From positions 2,618,001-2,682,000 of the forward strand of contig NZ_CP063397.1 in the NCBI RefSeq assembly GCF_021729845.1: a stretch of 64,000 bases of DNA, read 5' to 3'. Made by a program: the position numbers and the translations under genes. Positions 52,177 to 61,366 of the stretch are shown piece after piece. The notes beneath the pieces are model-generated. The model did no database searches, was not told the origin of the DNA, and worked only from the letters and a program-made list of their open reading frames with translations. Each line of letters begins with the position of its first letter. The stretch's first letter is position 1. This DNA comes from Rhizobium sp. SL42. Its GTDB lineage: Bacteria > Pseudomonadota > Alphaproteobacteria > Rhizobiales > Rhizobiaceae.

Positions 52177-53343
52177 ATGTCCGAAACCATCTCCGAAAGC
52201 ACTCCCGAGACCACGTCAGAGAACTTCACGTTCACGCTGAAGGCGACCAGCGGCAAGGCCCGGCTCGGCGAGATCTCCATGCCGCGCGGCACGATCCGCA
52301 CGCCGGCCTTCATGCCGGTCGGCACCGTCGGCACCGTCAAGGCGATGTATCTCGACCAGGTCAAGGAAGGTGGCGCCGATATCATTCTCGGCAATACCTA
52401 TCACCTGATGCTGCGCCCCGGCCCGGAACGCGTCGCCCGCCTCGGCGGCCTGCATGAACTGATCCGCTGGCCGGGCCCGATCCTCACCGATTCCGGCGGC
52501 TTCCAGGTCATGTCACTGTCGGGCCTGCGCAAGCTCGACGAACAGGGCGTCACCTTCAAGAGTCATGTCGATGGCTCCCTGCATCACATGTCGCCGGAGC
52601 GCTCGATCGAGATCCAGGGCCTGCTCGACAGCGACATCCAGATGCAGCTCGACGAATGTGTCGCGCTGCCCAATGAGCCGCGCGAGATCGAGCGGGCGAT
52701 GGAGCTGTCGCTGCGCTGGGCCGAGCGCTGCCGCGTCGCCTTCGGCAACCAGCCCGGCAAGGCCATGTTCGGCATCGTCCAGGGTGGTGACCAGCCGGGT
52801 CTGCGCGTGCGGTCGGCCGAGGGACTGAAGCAGTTGGACCTGAAGGGCTATGCCGTCGGTGGCCTCGCCGTCGGCGAACCGCAGCATGTCATGCTGGAAA
52901 TGCTCGGCATCACGCTACCGGTCCTGCCGGTTGAGAAGCCGCGCTACCTGATGGGCGTCGGCACGCCGGACGACATGTTGAAATCGGTCGGCGAGGGCAT
53001 CGACATGTTCGATTGCGTCATGCCGACCCGTTCCGGCCGTCACGGCTTGGCGTTTACCCGCCGCGGCAAGGTCAATATCCGCAATGCCCGCCATGCCGAG
53101 GACACGCGCCCGCTCGATGAGCAGTCGTCCTGCCCGGCCGCCCGCGACTATTCCCGCGCCTACCTGCATCATCTCGTGCGTTCCAACGAGGCGCTGGGCG
53201 GCATGCTGCTCTCCTGGAACAACCTGTCCTACTATCAGGAACTGATGCAGGGCATCCGCAAGTCGATCGCCGAAAACCGCTTCGAGGACTTCAAGGCCGA
53301 AACCATCGAAATGTGGAACCGGGGCGACATCGACAAGCTGTGA
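52177..53343 (+). CDS. tgt: tRNA-guanine(34) transglycosylase, with altered zinc site
   Basis: 388 aa. It exchanges G34 for preQ1 in tRNAs with GUN anticodons. The nucleophile/base-recognition region [18 protein letters not shown] is intact, as are IVQGG and [26 protein letters not shown]. The zinc motif is not: where most bacterial Tgts have C-x-C-x2-C before [11 protein letters not shown], this protein reads [17 protein letters not shown], keeping one of three Cys; the His of HHL remains. The N-terminus has a Ser/Thr/Glu-rich extension of about 15 residues. The start is 4 nt after queA. Confidence 0.95.
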   Translation: MSETISESTPETTSENFTFTLKATSGKARLGEISMPRGTIRTPAFMPVGTVGTVKAMYLDQVKEGGADIILGNTYHLMLRPGPERVARLGGLHELIRWPGPILTDSGGFQVMSLSGLRKLDEQGVTFKSHVDGSLHHMSPERSIEIQGLLDSDIQMQLDECVALPNEPREIERAMELSLRWAERCRVAFGNQPGKAMFGIVQGGDQPGLRVRSAEGLKQLDLKGYAVGGLAVGEPQHVMLEMLGITLPVLPVEKPRYLMGVGTPDDMLKSVGEGIDMFDCVMPTRSGRHGLAFTRRGKVNIRNARHAEDTRPLDEQSSCPAARDYSRAYLHHLVRSNEALGGMLLSWNNLSYYQELMQGIRKSIAENRFEDFKAETIEMWNRGDIDKL

Positions 53344-53449
53344 CGCTCCGGCCGTCATCGGCCAACACTTGCATTGCAAGACATCACAGCTCGGGCAGGG
53401 GGAAACCTCTGCCCGTTGGCTTTGCAGTCACCTTCAATGCGCCCCGGAT

Positions 53450-53890
53450 CTAGATTCCCTGGCTATTGGTCTCGCGCATCATCCGCACGCCGTTGATGGC
53501 GAAATTGCCGCCGCGCTGGCGCTTGAGTTCGTAGAATACCGCCCAGTCCTTGCCGTCCGGCGCCGATATCAGCACTTCCTGGAACGCCACCGTGCCATCC
53601 GGCGACATCTGGTTGCGGCCGAAGGCGAAATTTCCGGGCCGGTATACCGGCTCATAACTCTTCTTCACCATCTCGAAAAAACGCTCGGCATTCGGAAATG
53701 CCGATTTGATTTCAGGCGACGCGAAGGAATAGGCGGCCGGGATATCATTGTTGAGAAATGCGGTGATCTGCTGGGTGATCACCTGTCGCGCTTGTGTGGC
53801 TGGGTCGCCAGCCGTCGGATCATCGGCCGAAGCCAGCCCGGGATAAAGCCCCGCCAAAACAACAAGGGCCGCTGCAAATCGACTGCACAT
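53450..53890 (-). CDS. DUF4864 domain protein, exported
   Basis: 146 aa. The signal peptide (about 1-22) ends YPGLASADD. The single DUF4864 domain has VITQQITAFLNNDIPAAYSFA and FPNAERFFEMVKKSYEPVYRP, then VYELKRQ-like strands near the end. The family is an NTF2-like fold of unknown function. ATG 53890 follows GGGGAA; a longer frame upstream has no signal peptide. It converges on tgt. Confidence 0.88.
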   Translation of the reverse strand: MCSRFAAALVVLAGLYPGLASADDPTAGDPATQARQVITQQITAFLNNDIPAAYSFASPEIKSAFPNAERFFEMVKKSYEPVYRPGNFAFGRNQMSPDGTVAFQEVLISAPDGKDWAVFYELKRQRGGNFAINGVRMMRETNSQGI

Positions 53891-54236
53891 CGTGTTTCCC
53901 CTTTTTTCAGTCGCCGCGAATATAGAGGATAGTGCGATTTTCCGGTTCGAAAAGAGCTTTGTCATCGAATCGTCATCCGGTCGCGGCTTCGTGACCACGT
54001 GGCAAATCCCACAGAGGTGCGATGGCCCGCTCTCAGGCGATGAAAACGCCGCATATCATGTTGAAATTGCTCAAGGCCGTTGTATGCCGCAGCACCTCGG
54101 CAAACGGGCACGAGCCGACGGTCACGGCCGAAATATCGGCATTCGGGCGGTGATCAAAAGGCCAACGCATCGGAACGGACAAGGGGCGAGGGCGCCGGCA
54201 ATTGACCACCGAGTGACCACGGGCGCGTTGCCCGCT
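53891..54236. other. Intergenic stretch without a convincing gene
   Basis: 346 bp. The first 30 bp hold the DUF4864 ribosome-binding site. A 43-codon plus-strand ORF (54022-54153) preceded by AGAGG exists but has no recognisable protein character. Nothing else stands out. Confidence 0.4.
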
Positions 54237-55601
54237 TCAGACGACCGCCGCAATTGCCGTGTTGACGCGCATGTTGATCGCGTCGAGACCCGGCGTCTGA
54301 CCATAGAAGTTGAATTTCAGATTGACGCCCGGCCGGAACACCAGGCAATGCGTCGATCCGCCGAAGTGAAACATGCCAAGCTGATCGCCCTTGTTGACGC
54401 GATCGCCGGCCTTCACGGTGATTTCGCAGCTCGAGACTTCCGCCATTCCGACAGGAACGACAGCCATCAGCCCGATTGCCGGATTGTCGGCCTGGATGAA
54501 GATGATGCCGCGCGTGGCAACCGCTGTCAGAAACGGTTGTGAATCGTTTGGCGCGCTGGGATCCGCGCCGCCGGGATTGGCAAAGCCCTCGTGCAGGTTT
54601 TCCAGGTAGTAGGTGCCGTTGGAGACATAGGCCTTGACGATCTTGCCGCTGACCGGACTGTGCCAGCGGTGATAGCTCAAGGCACTGAGAAACGCCTGAT
54701 ACACCGTGCCGCCGATGAATTGCGGGGCAAGGGCATCGAAAGCCAGCATGTCTTCGAGCGAGTAGGGCTGTCCCTTCATCCAGAAACGGTTGCTCGCCGA
54801 CACATTGTTGACCACCTGCAGCGGCGCGGATTCGCAGGCATTGATGACAACGCTGTCATCCTGCGGAAAACTGACCGGCCTGACACCAGTGCGGAAGGTA
54901 CGCGTGAAAAAATCGTCCCAGGAGGCAAAGCCGTAATAGGGCGCCCCCGGATCGCAATTGAAGATCTGGTCGAAGGTGGACGGTGTCGGGTTTGGTCCGT
55001 AGCCGAGCGCCTGTGTCGCGACCGAGGTCATTTCCTCCTGGGCATCGGCACCAAGCCATGGCACGGCAACTGTCTCAGGGCTGATCGGCGTTGCCGCTTG
55101 GGTCAGCACATAGCGGGAGGCTTCCGAGCTGAGAAACTGTGCCCAGTAGGCCAGGATCTTCTTGAACTGCTGGTTGACCAGGGCGTTGGAAAAGAAATTG
55201 TAGCCGGCCTCGGTTGCCATTGGCCAGTCCAGCAAGGCATTGATCGGAAAACCGATCAACCCGGCCGGCTGCTGCGTGCTGACATCCTGATAGGCTTCCG
55301 GCGCCATCTGCATGATCAGATTGAGCAGGTCGATGAATTCCTCGAAACTCTGCAGCGAGGGCTGTCCGAGAGGCGTGGTCGGCGCCTTGGCGTAGGCATC
55401 GGCAAACATCCGGTCCGCCTGACTGTAGAGACCGGGATCATTGTAGACCATGTCGCGAAAATCGGCGATCGGCGCCACGATCGGCAGCGCGCGTTCACGG
55501 GCCATCGCCTTGAGCCGGCCGATCCATCCGGCAACGACCGATGCATCGTCCGGCAACCAGCCGCCCGGCCGCGCCTTCACCAATTGCAGTCGTTCATCCA
55601 T
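54237..55601 (-). CDS. Phosphatidylserine decarboxylase-family enzyme, PsiD-like
   Basis: 454 aa. The N-terminal half (about 1-210) resembles the extra domain of fungal PsiD-type decarboxylases rather than a membrane anchor. The C-terminal half is the pyruvoyl decarboxylase core: WDDFFTRTFRTGVRPV (FFxRxxxxGxRP), SYHRWHSPVSGKIV (YHRxHxPxxG) and the self-cleavage site FGGSTHCLVFRPG, a GGST version of the usual LGST. So it is likely self-processed, with a substrate that may be an amino acid rather than phosphatidylserine. It lies alone near an IS30 element, suggesting acquisition. Core metabolism Psd is expected elsewhere in the genome. Confidence 0.75.
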   Translation of the reverse strand: MDERLQLVKARPGGWLPDDASVVAGWIGRLKAMARERALPIVAPIADFRDMVYNDPGLYSQADRMFADAYAKAPTTPLGQPSLQSFEEFIDLLNLIMQMAPEAYQDVSTQQPAGLIGFPINALLDWPMATEAGYNFFSNALVNQQFKKILAYWAQFLSSEASRYVLTQAATPISPETVAVPWLGADAQEEMTSVATQALGYGPNPTPSTFDQIFNCDPGAPYYGFASWDDFFTRTFRTGVRPVSFPQDDSVVINACESAPLQVVNNVSASNRFWMKGQPYSLEDMLAFDALAPQFIGGTVYQAFLSALSYHRWHSPVSGKIVKAYVSNGTYYLENLHEGFANPGGADPSAPNDSQPFLTAVATRGIIFIQADNPAIGLMAVVPVGMAEVSSCEITVKAGDRVNKGDQLGMFHFGGSTHCLVFRPGVNLKFNFYGQTPGLDAINMRVNTAIAAVV

Positions 55602-55981
55602 GGCTTGCGACCTCTGCTTGGCGACCGATACGAGCCGGACCCGTCTCGGTATCCGCGGTCCTCAAATGCACGCACCCGAAGCTAGCGCAGATCACGCAGA
55701 AACACATCCCTGGATTGAGAGGGGTGCCGCAACTTTACCGATGCGATATGACTAACAATCCGCAAGCACCGATACGGCGCATGTGCCGAAACTGCGCATT
55801 CAACGCTATGCCGATATCTCGAAATCAGCCCAGGGGCGGCGAGTTTGGCGCGGGACCGGCAAATTGCTTCGGACCGTCAAGATCGCTGCGAACAATCCCA
55901 GATGCCTCGTCCTGGCGTTAGTCAGACCCGGGGAGTGTGACATTCCAACTTTGAAGGAACAGGACATTCCAACATTGCGGT
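55602..55981. other. Non-coding stretch with a 15-bp tandem direct repeat
   Basis: 380 bp between the PsiD-like gene and the IS30 end. Two copies of GACATTCCAAC(T/A)TTG lie at 55939-55953 and 55963-55977, 24 bp apart, right against the insertion sequence. Weak ORFs here show no protein-like sequence. Confidence 0.5.
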
Positions 55982-57099
55982 GTGAGTTCATGTTGAAGCG
56001 CGACTTGCGGGCATGGCGAAGCTATCCGGCATGCCTCAGCTGTGCGAGCAGTTTCTTGCGGAAGACTTCTGCCGGCGTTCGATAGCCGAGACATTTGCGC
56101 GGTGTGGCATTGAGCTGATTGCAGATGGCGATCAGATCGGCATCAGTCACGGATAAGGGATCGACCTCTCTCGAAAGCCATTTCCGCGCTCGCCTGTTGG
56201 TGTTCTCAACCGTGCCTTTCTGCCAGGGTGACTGCGGGTCACAAAACCAGGTCTGTGTGCCGATGCTGGCTTGCAGATAGGGCCAGTCGGTGAACTCAGT
56301 GCCACGATCGAATGTGATTGAGCGGCGGGCGAGGTGGGGCAGCGCTTGTAGCGCTTGCACAAGTCCGTTCATAACCGGCCGGGACTGCCGATCATTGTTG
56401 CGCAGAAAGATGGCAAAGCGGCTGACTCGCTCCACGAGGGACGTCATATTGGCCTTGCCGAACTTCTTGCGAAACTGGATCAGATCGCATTCCCAATGCC
56501 CAAACTGCTTGCGATCGGCAACGACATCCGGACGGCGTAGAATGTTCAGTTCAGGGCTAAACCTTTGGCCATACTTGCGTCTTGCATGTCGCGGTCGCCG
56601 TCGAGCCCGATGCTCAGGCAGATGACGCCACAGCTTGATTGCATGTCCGTCGGACGAGTATGCGAACTTGTAGATCGTTTCGTGACTGACTGAGATCGGG
56701 TGCCGTTCCAAGCGCATCCGGCCAGCGATTTGCTGCGGCGACCAACCATGGATGATCCGGTCGATAACGGACTGCCTCACAGTCGAGAAGCGCACCAGCT
56801 TCCGGAGCTTGGCCCGCCGTTCGCAAGCCATTTCGTGCGCCGTCACGCAGTAGTAGCCATTGAGATCGGGGACGACCTTGTCGGCGAACGTGTTGCGCTT
56901 GATCTCACGAAAGATCGTCGAGCGATGTCGACCAAGTTTCTCGGCGATGACCTCGACACTCAGCCCAGCCGTTCGCCAGCGGGCAATCTTACGACGCTCA
57001 TCGAGATCAATATGGGAGTAGGTGCGTTTCATTGCAGCTTCCTTGCGAGTGACAACCCATTGGTATCATTCGCAAGTCGCACTTCATCCTTGAACCCAC
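55982..57099 (-). mobile_element. IS30-family insertion sequence
   Basis: About 1.1 kb. Imperfect inverted ends: left 55982-56009 (GTGAGTTCATGTTGAAGCGC onward) and right 57071-57099 read on the other strand (GTGGGTTCAAGGATGAAGTG onward). Both share the inner block GCGACTTGCG and differ by a 1-bp indel. The ends may extend a few bases outward. One intact transposase fills the element. A 2-3 bp target duplication cannot be confirmed by eye. Confidence 0.8.
56022..57032 (-). CDS. IS30 family transposase
   Basis: 336 aa, full length. The N-terminal HTH (about 5-50) reads HIDLDERRKIARWRTAGLSV, then IAEKLGRHRSTIFREIKRN. The DDE catalytic region has HWECDLIQF (D), ITFDRGTEFTDW (D) and PWQKGTVENTNRRARKWL (E within the IS30 signature). 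No stop or frameshift is visible, so the element may be active. Confidence 0.95.
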   Translation of the reverse strand: MKRTYSHIDLDERRKIARWRTAGLSVEVIAEKLGRHRSTIFREIKRNTFADKVVPDLNGYYCVTAHEMACERRAKLRKLVRFSTVRQSVIDRIIHGWSPQQIAGRMRLERHPISVSHETIYKFAYSSDGHAIKLWRHLPEHRARRRPRHARRKYGQRFSPELNILRRPDVVADRKQFGHWECDLIQFRKKFGKANMTSLVERVSRFAIFLRNNDRQSRPVMNGLVQALQALPHLARRSITFDRGTEFTDWPYLQASIGTQTWFCDPQSPWQKGTVENTNRRARKWLSREVDPLSVTDADLIAICNQLNATPRKCLGYRTPAEVFRKKLLAQLRHAG

Positions 57100-57216
57100 C
57101 CCGGCTACACACAACAATCGCATAAGATAGATTATGGAACTAAATAATATACCCGCAAGCCAGTCGTTCCAATCTCCGGCATGTCCCGAGGTTCCCCCTG
57201 GGCTTCCACGGATCTG

Positions 57217-58044
57217 TCAGGCCTCTGGCGCATCCAGCTGAATTTCAAACGAAAACTGGTCGTAACCCGGTTCGACATGCGCCGGCGTTTCGGCCAACAC
57301 GGTGTGGTAGTCCAGCGGGATATGCATATGGGTCAAAATTGCCCGGCCGGGTTTCAGCCGCTCGATCCATGCAAGCGCTTCCTCAAGCGACAGATGGCTC
57401 GGGTGCGGCCGATATTGAAGTGCGTCGATGAACAGCACCTCAAGCCCCGCCAGTTTGTCGACGGTCGCAATCGGAAAATCGCTGATGTCGCAGCAATAGG
57501 CCACATTGCCGATCCTGAGGCCGAGCGACGTGATGTCGCCGTGCTGCTGCACCAGCGGCATCAGCGAGATCGTGCCGCCGGCGCCGGAGATTTCGATTGG
57601 CGCATCCAGATCGGTCAGGATCCTCGGCGCGACGATGGGCGGATAATTGCTGCCGGGCGGCGTCTTCAGACAGTAGCCGAAGCCCATCTCGATGCGCTCC
57701 ATGGTGAACGCATCGGCATAGATCGGAATACGGTGGTGCTGGATGTGGAAATAGCCGCGCAGGTCGTCGATGCCGTGCAGGTGATCGGCATGGGCATGCG
57801 TATAGATCACCGCATCGATCCGCTCGACCCTGGCGCGGATCATCTGTTCGCGAAAATCAGGCCCGGTATCCACCACCACGGTCGTCGTGCCGCCATCCGG
57901 CCCGATCTGCTCGATCAGGAAGGACGCGCGTGTGCGCCGGTTCTTCGGCTCCGTCGGGTCGCAATCGCCCCAATCGCCGTTGATCCGCGGCACGCCGGGC
58001 GACGATGAGCAGCCGAGAAGCGTGAACCGGCGGCGAAAACTCAT
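57217..58044 (-). CDS. MBL-fold metallohydrolase (PhnP-like)
   Basis: 275 aa. The zinc-binding motif is YTHAHADHLHGIDDLR (H-x-H-x-D-H), with further His ligands in PLVQQHGDITSLG and LTHMHIPLDYH. It opens with FTLLGCSSSPGVPRI, like PhnP and related phosphodiesterases. ATG 58044 overlaps the tatD stop (ATGA). Last gene of the metG-tatD-MBL run; the phosphodiester substrate is unknown. Confidence 0.9.
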   Translation of the reverse strand: MSFRRRFTLLGCSSSPGVPRINGDWGDCDPTEPKNRRTRASFLIEQIGPDGGTTTVVVDTGPDFREQMIRARVERIDAVIYTHAHADHLHGIDDLRGYFHIQHHRIPIYADAFTMERIEMGFGYCLKTPPGSNYPPIVAPRILTDLDAPIEISGAGGTISLMPLVQQHGDITSLGLRIGNVAYCCDISDFPIATVDKLAGLEVLFIDALQYRPHPSHLSLEEALAWIERLKPGRAILTHMHIPLDYHTVLAETPAHVEPGYDQFSFEIQLDAPEA

Positions 58045-58826
58045 GCAAGCCTCGGCATTTTCGAAAAGCAGCGCAATGCGTTGGCGGTGGTGATATCGGC
58101 CATCTCGGCATAGGACACGCCCTTGACCTCGGCCAGAACCTCGGCCGTGTTGACCACATAGGACGGCTCGTTGCGCTTTCCCCGCCAGCGTTTCGGCGCC
58201 AGATAAGGTGCATCCGTTTCGACCAGAAGCCGATCCATCGGCACGGTTGCGGCGATGTCGCGCAGTTCCTGCGACTTCGGAAACGTGACGATGCCGGAAA
58301 ACGAGACATAGCCGCCAAGGGCAACGCCGGTATCGGCCAGGGCCTGGCCTGCCGAAAAGCAATGCAAGATGAACGGGAAGGCGCCCTTCCCCGTCTCCTC
58401 GGTCAAAATCGCAGCCATGTCCTCGTCGGCGCTGCGGCTGTGGATCACCAGCGGCAGTTGCGTGCGCCGTGCGGCCTCGATATGGCGCAGGAAGCCAGTC
58501 TTCTGGTCCTCCGGCGTCTGTGTGTCGTAGAAATAGTCGAGACCCGCCTCGCCGATCGCCACGATCTTGTCATGCGCTTCTGCCAGCCGCACCAGTTCGT
58601 CCGCGCTAACGTCAAGTTCGTCACCGGCATTGTTCGGATGCGTGCCGACCGAGCAGAACACGCTTGCATAGCGCTCGGTCAGCGCCAGCAGCGTGTCGAG
58701 CTTCTTCACCCTGGTCGAGATTGTCACCATCTGTCTGACGCCCGCCTGATGCGCGCGCGTCACCAGTTCGTCGCGTTCGGTGTCGAAATCGGCAAAATCG
58801 AGATGGCAATGCGTATCGATCAGCAT
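58041..58826 (-). CDS. tatD: TatD family metal-dependent hydrolase (DNase)
   Basis: 261 aa TIM-barrel metallohydrolase. It begins MLIDTHCHLDFADF (HxH metal ligands), with GEAGLDYFYD, LVIHSRSADED, FILHCFSAG and LLVETDAPYLAP, all canonical TatD sites. It is a 3'-5' exonuclease in repair or RNA/DNA quality control in studied bacteria. It lies 4 nt after metG and overlaps the MBL gene. Confidence 0.95.
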   Translation of the reverse strand: MLIDTHCHLDFADFDTERDELVTRAHQAGVRQMVTISTRVKKLDTLLALTERYASVFCSVGTHPNNAGDELDVSADELVRLAEAHDKIVAIGEAGLDYFYDTQTPEDQKTGFLRHIEAARRTQLPLVIHSRSADEDMAAILTEETGKGAFPFILHCFSAGQALADTGVALGGYVSFSGIVTFPKSQELRDIAATVPMDRLLVETDAPYLAPKRWRGKRNEPSYVVNTAEVLAEVKGVSYAEMADITTANALRCFSKMPRLA

Positions 58827-58830
58827 GCGC

Positions 58831-60384
58831 TCAAGCCTTGTCCGCTTCCTGCGCAACATAGCGGGGAAACACCGGCGACGGTGCCTCGAGCACGGTGCCG
58901 GGCGAAAGCCGGCCGGCAGCGCCGAGCTTGGAAAACACCCGGTCTTCGGCTGCGACGGCCACCAGATCTAGCAGCTTTGCCGCAGATGCCGGCATGATCG
59001 GCTGGAACAGGATTGCGATCTGGCGCACCACATCGGCGGTCACATAAAGCACGGTTCCCATGCGCGCTTCGTCGGTCTTCTTCAGCACCCACGGCGCCTG
59101 CGCGGCGAAATAGCGGTCGGCTTCGTTGACGATGTTGATGATCGCGGCAACGGCCTTGTGGATCTGCTGCTTGTCCATCTCCTCGCGGCAGATGGCAATG
59201 GCGTCGTCGGCAATCTTCAGGATCGCCTCGTCGGCCTCGGTCAGCGGGCCCGGAGTCGGAATGCGGCCGTCGCAATTCTTCACGATCATCGACAACGATC
59301 GGCTGGCGAGATTGCCGATGCCATTGGCGAGATCGGCATTGATGCGGGTGGCGATCCCCTCCTCTGAATAGCTGCCGTCCTGGCCGAACGACACTTCGCG
59401 CATGAAGAAATAGCGCACCTGGTCAAGGCCGAAATGGTTGACCAGATTGACCGGATCGACGACGTTGCCGAGCGATTTCGACATCTTCTCGCCCTTGTTG
59501 AGCAGGAAGCCATGCGCGTAGACGCGCTTGGGCAGCGGCAGGCCTGCCGACATCAGGAAGGCCGGCCAGTAGACGGCGTGGAAACGGATGATGTCCTTGC
59601 CGATGATATGCACATCGGCCGGCCAGTATTTGGCCCGCGGGCCGTTCTGGTCTTCGACATAGCCGGTCGCGGTGATGTAGTTTGTCAGCGCGTCGACCCA
59701 GACATACATCACATGCTTGTCGTCGCCGGGCACCTTGATGCCCCAGTCGAACGTCGTGCGCGAGATCGACAGGTCCTTGAGTCCCGACTTGACGAAGGAG
59801 ATCACTTCGTTACGGCGCTCGTTCGGCCCGATGAAATCCGGCTGGTCTTCATAGAGCTTCAAGAGCTTGTCTTCATAGGCCGAAAGCTTGAAGAAGTAGC
59901 TCTCCTCCTCTACCCATTCGACCGGCGTGCCCTGTGGCCCGTAGCGAACGCCGTCACCGCGCAATTCGGTCTCGTCTTCCTGATAGTAAGCCTCGTCGCG
60001 AACCGAATACCAGCCGGCATAGCCACCCTTGTAGATGTCGCCGTTCTTTTCCATCCGCCGCCAGACTTCCTGCACCGTCTGGTGATGACGCTGCTCGGTG
60101 GTGCGGATGAAGTCGTCATTGGAGGCATTCAGCAACGTGCCCATCGCGCGGAACTCGTTCGAATTGCGCTCGGCCAGCTCTTCCGGCGAAATGCCTTCCG
60201 CGCGCGCCGTCTGCTGCATCTTCTGGCCATGTTCGTCCGTGCCGGTCAGGAAGAACACATCCCGTCCGTCGAGCCGCTGGAACCGGGCCATGGCATCGGT
60301 CGCGATCAGCTCATAGGCATGGCCGATATGCGGCTTGCCGTTCGGATAGGAGATGGCGGTTGTGATGTAATACGGATCGCTCAT
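58831..60384 (-). CDS. metG: Methionyl-tRNA synthetase
   Basis: 517 aa, the short alphaproteobacterial form. It has [16 protein letters not shown] (HIGH) and [12 protein letters not shown] (KMSKS). There is no Cys zinc-knuckle quartet and no C-terminal tRNA-binding extension, so it belongs to the MetRS2-like class. It is followed by tatD and MBL genes. Confidence 0.97.
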   Translation of the reverse strand: MSDPYYITTAISYPNGKPHIGHAYELIATDAMARFQRLDGRDVFFLTGTDEHGQKMQQTARAEGISPEELAERNSNEFRAMGTLLNASNDDFIRTTEQRHHQTVQEVWRRMEKNGDIYKGGYAGWYSVRDEAYYQEDETELRGDGVRYGPQGTPVEWVEEESYFFKLSAYEDKLLKLYEDQPDFIGPNERRNEVISFVKSGLKDLSISRTTFDWGIKVPGDDKHVMYVWVDALTNYITATGYVEDQNGPRAKYWPADVHIIGKDIIRFHAVYWPAFLMSAGLPLPKRVYAHGFLLNKGEKMSKSLGNVVDPVNLVNHFGLDQVRYFFMREVSFGQDGSYSEEGIATRINADLANGIGNLASRSLSMIVKNCDGRIPTPGPLTEADEAILKIADDAIAICREEMDKQQIHKAVAAIINIVNEADRYFAAQAPWVLKKTDEARMGTVLYVTADVVRQIAILFQPIMPASAAKLLDLVAVAAEDRVFSKLGAAGRLSPGTVLEAPSPVFPRYVAQEADKA

Positions 60385-60663
60385 GGTTTCTTGGTGTCTT
60401 TTCGTCGGTTGCGATTGTCTTGGGGCCGGACAATGGCGGCGCGTGACGGCCTGCCAGGAACGGCGACGACAAATGGGGTCGAACGCTCTTAAAACATTCC
60501 TTGGCCTTTAGGAACATCCGTTTTGCTGCAGCGCCACGAAGATTCGCGCTGGGACATCGCCAGACGATGCCGGGCGACAGGAGCTGTGTGCCAGCAATAC
60601 GGGGCTTGCCAAGGTCGCCGATCCTGATAAACGGGAATTCCGGCCAACTCGAAGGAAACCGAT

Positions 60664-61296
60664 ATGCCGGATCTCTCCACTCTCATGCTTTTTTCTGCAG
60701 CCTGCGTCGTTCTCACTGCGACGCCGGGGCCTGACATGTTGCTGATTGCCTCGCGCAGCATCAGCCAGGGACGTGCTGCAGGCTTTCTGACTTATGTCGG
60801 CATCGCGCTCGGTACATATTGCCACGCCCTTGCCGCAGCTTTGGGACTGTCACAGCTCTTTCTCGCTGTTCCGGCCGCCTACGAGCTAGTCCGCTGGGCC
60901 GGCTGCGCCTATTTGCTCTATCTCGCCTGGAAGACGCTGCGGTCTGAAGCGACACAATTTGCCCCGAGCGCCGGCCTGAAGCGCTATTCCATGCGGCGAA
61001 TTCTCGGCGAAGGCTTGGCGACGAACCTGCTCAATCCGAAGATGGCGCTGTTTGTCCTCGCCCTGTTCCCGCAGTTTCTCGATCCGGCAAAGGGCTCCCT
61101 GACCCTGCAGATCCTCGTTCTGGCAACGGTGCTGAACCTGATAGGTTTCGGTGTCAACGGAGCGGTCATCCTGCTGAGTGGCCATATCCGAAACCGGATG
61201 ACAGGTCTGGGCCGCTTCAGGAAGCTGCCCCAGTACCTACTCGCGACGGTCTTTGCCGGCCTTGCTTGCCGTCTCGCCCTTGGAACGAGGCATTAA
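60664..61296 (+). CDS. LysE family translocator
   Basis: 210 aa with about six helices. The start MPDLSTLMLFSAACVVLTATPGPDMLLI has the LysE/RhtB signature TPGPD-x-L, and GLATNLLNPKMALFVLALFPQF is the second hallmark. It exports amino acids or derivatives from the cytoplasm. It is inserted between metG and holB on the opposite strand, breaking a run that is otherwise one direction. Confidence 0.9.
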   Translation: MPDLSTLMLFSAACVVLTATPGPDMLLIASRSISQGRAAGFLTYVGIALGTYCHALAAALGLSQLFLAVPAAYELVRWAGCAYLLYLAWKTLRSEATQFAPSAGLKRYSMRRILGEGLATNLLNPKMALFVLALFPQFLDPAKGSLTLQILVLATVLNLIGFGVNGAVILLSGHIRNRMTGLGRFRKLPQYLLATVFAGLACRLALGTRH

Positions 61297-61366
61297 TTGC
61301 GCCGGCCCCAAACGGTCGAAGGGACGGTAGCGGGTCAAAGCCCGCTGCCATCCCGAAACGCCTTCG

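Noticed and set aside
54022..54153. 43-codon plus-strand ORF with an AGAGG upstream
   Set aside because: No membrane segment, domain or neighbouring partner; not enough to call a gene.
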